DNA from: PWPR01 sp964497955
GTDB taxonomy: Bacteria > Bacillota > UBA994 > PWPR01
Direction of reading: 5' to 3'
Length of the DNA: 10,492 bases
Assembly (NCBI GenBank): GCA_964497955.1
Contig: CAZCFQ010000068.1
Location: forward strand, 1 to 10,492
Below are positions 7,140-10,492 of this stretch, piece after piece. Below the pieces are notes generated by a model. The model did no database searches. It was not told where the DNA came from and saw only the letters and a list, made by a program, of their open reading frames with translations. A program made the translations under genes and the position numbers. Every line of letters begins with the position of its first letter. Within the stretch, counting starts at the first letter, position 1.

Positions 7140-7183
7140 GGTCAATCACCTCTTTTTATTTGTTTAAACTTAGCCTATACTTC

Positions 7184-7212
7184 ATATTAAACATATGCTT
7201 GACTTTTATCAA
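7184..7212 (-). promoter_or_regulatory. Promoter for cca
   Basis: Minus strand TTGATA (7212-7207), 17-nt spacer, TAATAT (7189-7184): four of six matches to each sigma-A box with ideal spacing. It lies between the upstream terminator and the cca ribosome-binding site, giving a leader of roughly 38 nt. Confidence 0.5.
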
Positions 7213-7225
7213 GAATATATTTAAA

Positions 7226-7251
7226 AAGAAAAAAGGCTTGACTAAGCCTTT
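7226..7251 (-). terminator. Terminator at the end of the HAD gene, containing its stop codon
   Basis: On the minus strand AAAGGCTT (7251-7244), loop AGTC, AAGCCTTT (7239-7232) forms an 8-bp hairpin followed by a T-rich tail (TTCTTTTT). The stem encodes the last residues and the TAG stop of the HAD phosphatase. It closes the five-gene unit. Confidence 0.88.
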
Positions 7252-8045
7252 AACACAAATCTTTCAATTGCTTTTCCTACGCCACCATTTTCATTATCAT
7301 CAGTTATCCAATCAGCACTTTTCTTGACAATTTCATTTGCATTCCCCATTGCAATACCGATACCTGCCCATTCAATCATATCAATATCGTTGATACCATC
7401 TCCAATGGCCATTGTTTCTTCTTGTTTAACACCTAATTCATTAGACAAAAATTCTAATGCCTTAGACTTAGTTGCATCCTTATGGCCAAGCTCTAATAAA
7501 TGCGGAAAAGATCTAGTTACATCATATTTTCCTAAATACTTATCAATTAGCTCATTTTCAAGCTCATCAAGAACACTAACATCATTGTCTACAAAAGCAA
7601 CTTTTGTTGGTTCAAAATCCATCTTTTTATCAAAGTTTGGGTCAACTATTGCTGTTATACCATTAACCTTTTTATATCTTTTAATTAAATCATTCTCACT
7701 AAAGACATATAAGTCATCACCATTATAGACATTAATATGAATATCTCTATCTTTTGCTAACTCAATAGCTTCTTGTGTAATACTATTTGGGATTCTTAAG
7801 TGTAACATTTCCTTACTACTCATTAATTTTTTTATCAAACTTCCTTGATAGGTGATAACAGGAATGTCAATGTTTAAATACTTACCGTATTCTCTAGCTG
7901 CTACATACATTCTCCCTGTAGCAATAGTGAAATGTACTCCATTTGATCTTGCTTTCTGAATTTTTTCTAAATCATAATCAGATATTTTCCTATTTTCATT
8001 TAGTAGTGTATGGTCTAAGTCAACAGCAACTAATTTAATAGTCAT
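7242..8045 (-). CDS. Cof-type HAD-superfamily phosphatase
   Basis: A 267-aa cytoplasmic HAD hydrolase of the Cof/YwpJ group (class IIB cap), which usually dephosphorylates sugar phosphates, flavin or similar small phosphates. Motif I is DLDHTLL with nucleophile D9 and acid D11; motif II is T43 in IATGR; motif III is K193 in ATKSKAL; motif IV is GDGINDIDM (215-223) with D216 and D220. The central cap (about 85-185) shows no diagnostic substrate residues, so no substrate is proposed. It starts with ATG one nt after the stop of the YvlD-like gene, its ribosome-binding site (GAAGG) lying inside that gene, so the two are translationally coupled. It is the last gene of the unit. Confidence 0.93.
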   Translation of the reverse strand: MTIKLVAVDLDHTLLNENRKISDYDLEKIQKARSNGVHFTIATGRMYVAAREYGKYLNIDIPVITYQGSLIKKLMSSKEMLHLRIPNSITQEAIELAKDRDIHINVYNGDDLYVFSENDLIKRYKKVNGITAIVDPNFDKKMDFEPTKVAFVDNDVSVLDELENELIDKYLGKYDVTRSFPHLLELGHKDATKSKALEFLSNELGVKQEETMAIGDGINDIDMIEWAGIGIAMGNANEIVKKSADWITDDNENGGVGKAIERFVLKA

Positions 8046-8046
8046 A

Positions 8047-8415
8047 TTATCTATGCCTTCTGCCTTTGTGTGGCATTACTAAACTATTAATGAATAAGCT
8101 CACTATACTTATTAAGATTGAAGCCCAAACAGCACTCCAAAAACCGCTTACATTCATTCCACTAACAAAAAGATCTGTTAGTTGAAGCATTAAACCATTT
8201 ATTACAAAGGTAAATAAACCTATTGTTAATAGATTAATAGGGAGCGTGAAAAATAGTAAAACTGGTCTTATAATAGCGTTAGCAATCCCTAGAATAAGTG
8301 CTGCTGCTAAAGCTGATCCTAACCCAGTAACACTTAAGCCCCTTGATAAATAATTAGCTACAAAATATATCGCTACTGCATTTACTAAAACCCTTAATAC
8401 AAATTTTCTTTCCAT
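8047..8415 (-). CDS. YvlD-like four-helix membrane protein (phage holin superfamily IV type)
   Basis: A 122-aa protein with four hydrophobic helices (about 7-26, 33-52, 57-80, 88-112), ending in the basic tail HKGRRHR. The central segment GIANAIIRPVLLFFTLPINLLTIGLFTFVINGL-type motif (about 43-75) is the hallmark of the YvlD/holin-IV family: N-A-x-I-R-P, then LP-x-N, then G-L-F-x-F-x-I-N. Despite the holin name these are chromosomal membrane proteins; Bacillus yvlD sits with yvlB in an envelope-stress operon. Start ATG with AGGGAG 9 nt upstream. It follows the SHOCT/YvlB-like gene by 53 nt and may have its own promoter; the HAD gene follows after one base. Function is unknown; a role with its neighbour in the envelope is inferred. 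Confidence 0.85.
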   Translation of the reverse strand: MERKFVLRVLVNAVAIYFVANYLSRGLSVTGLGSALAAALILGIANAIIRPVLLFFTLPINLLTIGLFTFVINGLMLQLTDLFVSGMNVSGFWSAVWASILISIVSLFINSLVMPHKGRRHR

Positions 8416-8447
8416 TATTATCGCTCCCTTATTGTCTTTCTATCAAA

Positions 8448-8476
8448 ATTATATGTAAATTAGAAGAATTATTCAA
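8448..8476 (-). promoter_or_regulatory. Internal promoter ahead of the YvlD-like and HAD genes
   Basis: Minus strand TTGAAT (8476-8471), 17-nt spacer, perfect TATAAT (8453-8448). The -35 box overlaps the stop codon of the SHOCT/YvlB-like gene. It could allow YvlD-like and HAD expression independent of the first three genes. Confidence 0.5.
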
Positions 8477-8858
8477 TATATACTTCCACTTTTGTGCCAT
8501 CTGCTGAATCAACATCAACAATTTTACCTTCTATTCCAGCTTCAATTAAATTTCTTAATTCTTCCATATTAATCTTTTTAAGATCTGGATACTTATCTAC
8601 TGGTAGAAACTTAATTCCGATATCTGCTAAAACTTCTACAAGTTTTAGAGGCAAGTTTACATTTACTTTAATCTCTTCATTAGCTTCAAAAACTCTTACT
8701 TTTAAAACTTTACCACTAATCTTAGATGGTTGCTTTGATAAGTTTAATATTTCATCTTTATCCCCTACCGCATCTAATAATTGTGCTGCCTCATCTGCAC
8801 TTATTTGTCCGTTTTCTACCATCTTTAATATTTGCATTTTCTCTTGATCTAAGCTCAT
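8469..8858 (-). CDS. SHOCT-like / YvlB-LiaX N-terminal-type protein
   Basis: A 129-aa soluble protein. Residues 7-31 (MQILKMVENGQISADEAAQLLDAVG) form the SHOCT-like helical hairpin seen at the N terminus of YvlB and LiaX proteins: ILKxhxxGxIoxxEAxxLLxxh. A linker rich in Lys and Ser (38-50) leads to a second domain with a beta-type strand pattern (51-69), LPLKLVEVL (69-77) and the tail GIEGKIVDV...GTKVEVYIE (108-129). Relatives occur in envelope-stress loci, where LiaX senses antimicrobial peptides; that role is not shown here. It lacks the long C-terminal adhesin-like domain of full YvlB. Start ATG with GAGGAGG 9 nt upstream. It lies 14 nt after the small unknown gene, whose sequence resembles its second domain. 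Confidence 0.8.
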   Translation of the reverse strand: MSLDQEKMQILKMVENGQISADEAAQLLDAVGDKDEILNLSKQPSKISGKVLKVRVFEANEEIKVNVNLPLKLVEVLADIGIKFLPVDKYPDLKKINMEELRNLIEAGIEGKIVDVDSADGTKVEVYIE

Positions 8859-8872
8859 AATTTTTCCTCCTC

Positions 8873-9160
8873 TTAGATAAATTTTATTTTAACATCAACA
8901 TCTTTTGCTTTTACATCTACAAGATCATGTTCTCTATACGATGTAACAGCAAACCAGATAGTTATTACTCCCTCTATTGCATCGTTAATATCAATATCTA
9001 GCTTATTAATTTTTTTTCTGAAAATACGTTTTAATACATGCTTCCAAACCAACACGCCTTGAAAAATCATTTCAATAACAAACAATGGAAGCACTAAAGT
9101 AAATCCCATTTTATTCTGTGGTTTAATCTTGATATATAGAAAAAAGCTAGGGCGTTTCAT
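8873..9160 (-). CDS. Small conserved-type protein of unknown function, related to its downstream neighbour
   Basis: No named family is recognised for this 95-aa product. It begins MKRPSFFLYIKIK, then carries a hydrophobic stretch (about 19-38, including LPLFVIEMIFQG), a basic segment (KHVLKRIFRKK, 40-50), AIEGVITIW (61-69) and an alternating tail LVDVKAKDVDVKIKFI (80-95). The pieces align in order with the second domain of the next gene (strand, LPL plus V-E, IEG-I, VDV-x-x-x-D, alternating V/I end), so the two are probably homologous, with no SHOCT part here. The hydrophobic stretch may be a membrane helix or a buried core. The ATG shares its A with the DUF2089 stop (TAATG) and no Shine-Dalgarno is visible, so translation is likely by reinitiation after DUF2089. 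Confidence 0.7.
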   Translation of the reverse strand: MKRPSFFLYIKIKPQNKMGFTLVLPLFVIEMIFQGVLVWKHVLKRIFRKKINKLDIDINDAIEGVITIWFAVTSYREHDLVDVKAKDVDVKIKFI

Positions 9161-9546
9161 TATTTTAGACTATTAAGTAAATTAGTAGCTTGTTCAGCTG
9201 TTATTTCACCATCACTTAATCTTTTTAATATGGTCTGTCTTTCTTGAGCAACTTCATCATAATCAATTTCTTCATCAGGATTAAACCCTAATGCTTCTAT
9301 TGCTTTATCTAACCTGTTTCTAACTGTTGGATATGAAATACCTAGTTCTTTTTCTACTTCTTTAATATTTCCTCTGCATTTAATAAAACTTGCAATAAAG
9401 AATTTCATCTCTTCATCTAATTGGCAGAATTTACACATTTTGAAGTCTCCACTAATTTCTATACTGCACTCTTTACATTGTAGTTTTGTTATATGAAGTT
9501 CACCATCACATATTGGGCACTTACCTGGCGCATCATAAATCATCAT
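9160..9546 (-). CDS. DUF2089-type protein: zinc ribbon, HTH and SHOCT-like tail
   Basis: A 128-aa likely DNA-binding regulator. Cysteine pairs CPIC (10-13), CKEC (24-27) and CKFC (38-41) form an N-terminal zinc ribbon with an extra pair. The segment KCRGNIKEVEKELGISYPTVRNRLDKAI (about 57-83) is a helix-turn-helix in which the stretch ISYPTVRNRL is the recognition helix. Residues 104-127 (QTILKRLSDGEITAEQATNLLNSL, in part) resemble the SHOCT-like hairpin of the gene two places downstream. This architecture matches DUF2089 proteins. It is first in its unit, behind a consensus promoter and a palindrome at the transcription start, so autoregulation is plausible (inferred). Two ATGs, 9546 and 9543, share the AAGGAG site 5 and 8 nt upstream; the second has better spacing. 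Confidence 0.88.
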   Translation of the reverse strand: MMIYDAPGKCPICDGELHITKLQCKECSIEISGDFKMCKFCQLDEEMKFFIASFIKCRGNIKEVEKELGISYPTVRNRLDKAIEALGFNPDEEIDYDEVAQERQTILKRLSDGEITAEQATNLLNSLK

Positions 9547-9581
9547 ACCATCTCCTTAAATATTTTATCTAATTTATTAAT

Positions 9582-9593
9582 TATCTTAAGATA
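9582..9593. promoter_or_regulatory. Palindrome at the transcription start of the DUF2089 unit (candidate operator)
   Basis: TATCTTAAGATA is a perfect 12-bp palindrome beginning at about +1 to +2 of the promoter at 9601-9629. A half-site-like copy TATCTAA occurs at 9566-9572, 16 bp away. The position suits a repressor that blocks RNA polymerase; the DUF2089 HTH protein encoded directly downstream is the obvious candidate binder, but this is inference. Confidence 0.4.
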
Positions 9594-9600
9594 TGAGTTA

Positions 9601-9629
9601 ATTATATTAATGTTGATAGCTTTTGTCAA
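9601..9629 (-). promoter_or_regulatory. Consensus sigma-A promoter for the DUF2089 unit
   Basis: Minus strand TTGACA (9629-9624), 17-nt spacer, TATAAT (9606-9601): perfect match in both boxes at ideal spacing. Predicted start about 9594, giving a leader of roughly 48 nt before the DUF2089 ATG. An unregulated promoter of this quality would be very strong, which makes a nearby repressor site likely. Confidence 0.85.
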
Positions 9630-9640
9630 TAACTTTTTAA

Positions 9641-9667
9641 AATAAAAAACTGCCAATATTGGCAGTT
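9641..9667 (-). terminator. Terminator at the end of the helicase-loader gene
   Basis: Positions 9648-9667 are a perfect 20-bp palindrome (AACTGCCA, ATAT, TGGCAGTT). On the minus strand this is an 8-bp hairpin followed by TTTTTTATTTT-type sequence. The TAA stop of the DnaC-like gene lies in its first arm. Weaker T richness in the plus direction makes it chiefly a minus-strand terminator. Confidence 0.85.
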
Positions 9668-10492
9668 ACAGCATTTCTCTTATGTCATCCCCCACACAGT
9701 CGAGAATGGTTGTCAACATTTTTATTCTTGAAGCAATTCTTGGGTGGTAAACTCCCTCTAGTTCTTCAATGGTATAATTTGAAGATAGAATAACAGGCTT
9801 ATCTTCTACTAAAGTTCTGGCATTTAACAAAGTAAAAAGTATTTCTTGGGAAAAATCACTGATATTTTCCGCACCTAAATCATCAAGAATCAATACATCT
9901 ACATCTTTAGCTGCTCCAATGAGCTGATCCATTTTTTCTTCTTTATTACCAAAGGTATCTCTCAGTTGATATAAAAAATCAACAAAAGGTAAATACAAAA
10001 CAGGTACTTGGTTTTTTATTAACTCATTTGCTACAGCAGAACACAAAAATGTTTTACCCACACCTGGATCCCCTTGCAAATATAAACCTTTTGCTTGGTT
10101 TTCATTATTTATTATTCCTAAAACAAATTCTTTTGCAATATTTCTATTGTGCTTCATTATCCGCCTATAGGTATAACCATTTTTCATAGCTATATTACTA
10201 TAATATTCTAACCTAAAATTTTCAAAAGTTTGCTTATGCATAGTAGTGGTTAGATGTGCTGTTCTAAACAATCTATTAAGCTTATGTTGTTTTTCAGCAT
10301 CCTCTAAGCACTCGCACTTTTCTAGTCTTGTAATTTTATAACTATATTCTTTACTAGCTTCTTGATCTACTATTTCAATATATCCAGTATCTTCACAATA
10401 AGCACAATCATAATCAGGTTTATCTATATCTAAGGGTAAATTATGTTTTTTTAGCAATTGCTCTCTTTGATTAATTAATTTTTGTAACTTAT
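9666..10492 (-). CDS. DnaC/DnaI-like replicative helicase loader ATPase, 5' end outside the window
   Basis: AAA+ ATPase of the DnaC/DnaI/IstB group, which loads the replicative helicase on DNA. Counting from the TTG at 10457: a zinc-binding-like set C18, C21, C48, C50 (CAYC, CEC), Walker A GDPGVGKT (129-136), Walker B VLILDDLGAE (188-197), SSNYT (225-229), R240 and SRIKML (243-248), and the end CVGDDIREML. The TTG is unlikely to be the start: upstream codons stay open to the edge and read KLQKLINQREQ before LLKKHNLPLD, the usual helical lead-in of DnaI-type proteins, so about 40-60 N-terminal residues are missing. No transposase is near, so an IstB role is less likely. In DnaI-like genomes this gene often follows a dnaB/dnaD-type gene, which is not visible here. 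Confidence 0.88.
   Translation of the reverse strand, partial: KLQKLINQREQLLKKHNLPLDIDKPDYDCAYCEDTGYIEIVDQEASKEYSYKITRLEKCECLEDAEKQHKLNRLFRTAHLTTTMHKQTFENFRLEYYSNIAMKNGYTYRRIMKHNRNIAKEFVLGIINNENQAKGLYLQGDPGVGKTFLCSAVANELIKNQVPVLYLPFVDFLYQLRDTFGNKEEKMDQLIGAAKDVDVLILDDLGAENISDFSQEILFTLLNARTLVEDKPVILSSNYTIEELEGVYHPRIASRIKMLTTILDCVGDDIREML

Noticed and set aside
7140..7145. TTG start for cca at 7145
   Set aside because: It lies immediately against the AGAGGTGA ribosome-binding site with no spacing, while the in-frame ATG at 7139 has a 6-nt spacing and gives the normal N terminus.
8047..8415. Phage holin, implying prophage
   Set aside because: The holin-IV family name is misleading for YvlD-like chromosomal proteins; no endolysin, phage structural or integrase gene is nearby, and the context is an envelope-type operon.
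9666..10492. IstB helper ATPase of an IS21-type element
   Set aside because: No IstA-like transposase, terminal repeats or target duplication is seen in the window, and the cysteine set with the GDDIR-type ending fits DnaI/DnaC loaders.

Overview
The window looks like an AT-rich chromosomal segment from a low-GC anaerobic Gram-positive bacterium (Clostridia-like Firmicutes). The signs are the atp gene order, strong AGGAGG-type ribosome binding sites, frequent GTG/TTG starts, sigma-A-like promoters, and the pairing of DUF2089 and YvlB/YvlD-like genes. The c subunit of the ATP synthase carries the residues of a Na+ binding site. That favours a Na+-coupled, perhaps alkaliphilic or halophilic anaerobe; Natranaerobius, with its reported Na+-translocating F1Fo-ATPase, is a plausible relative. 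This placement is inference, not identification. Every supported gene lies on the minus strand, so transcription runs from right to left.

Transcription order. (1) 10492-9666: the 3' part of a DnaC/DnaI-like helicase-loader ATPase, cut by the window edge and closed by a terminator containing its stop codon. (2) 9629-7226: a consensus promoter followed by a palindrome, then a five-gene unit: DUF2089 zinc-ribbon/HTH protein, a small unknown protein, a SHOCT/YvlB-like protein, a four-TM YvlD/holin-IV-like membrane protein and a Cof-type HAD phosphatase, closed by a terminator. A second internal promoter precedes the last two genes. (3) 7212-5802: a class II tRNA nucleotidyltransferase with its own promoter. 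(4) 5743-5615: a gene-free stretch that on the minus strand folds into a 15-bp stem enclosing a CU-rich loop, followed at once by a strong terminator; this is a candidate small or leader RNA. (5) 5615-4395: wecB (UDP-GlcNAc 2-epimerase), with an extended -10 promoter inside the terminator's T tract. (6) 4266-1: the ATP synthase operon atpZ-atpI-atpB-atpE-atpF-atpH-atpA-(atpG), cut at the first codons of atpG.

How they work together. The atp genes encode the assembly and ion factors (AtpZ, AtpI), the membrane Fo motor (a, c, b) and the start of F1 (delta, alpha, gamma). Ribosome-binding sites, overlaps (GTGA, 20 nt, a 2-nt gap) and start codon choice (TTG for atpB, GTG for atpA and atpI) suggest translational tuning of the very unequal subunit stoichiometry. 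The DUF2089 unit resembles envelope-stress accessory loci (YvlB/YvlD/LiaX-like). Its first three proteins share modules: the SHOCT/YvlB-like protein looks like a fusion of the DUF2089 tail and the small unknown protein. No mobile element, CRISPR array, tRNA or rRNA was seen, and no gene-free gap exceeds about 240 bases.
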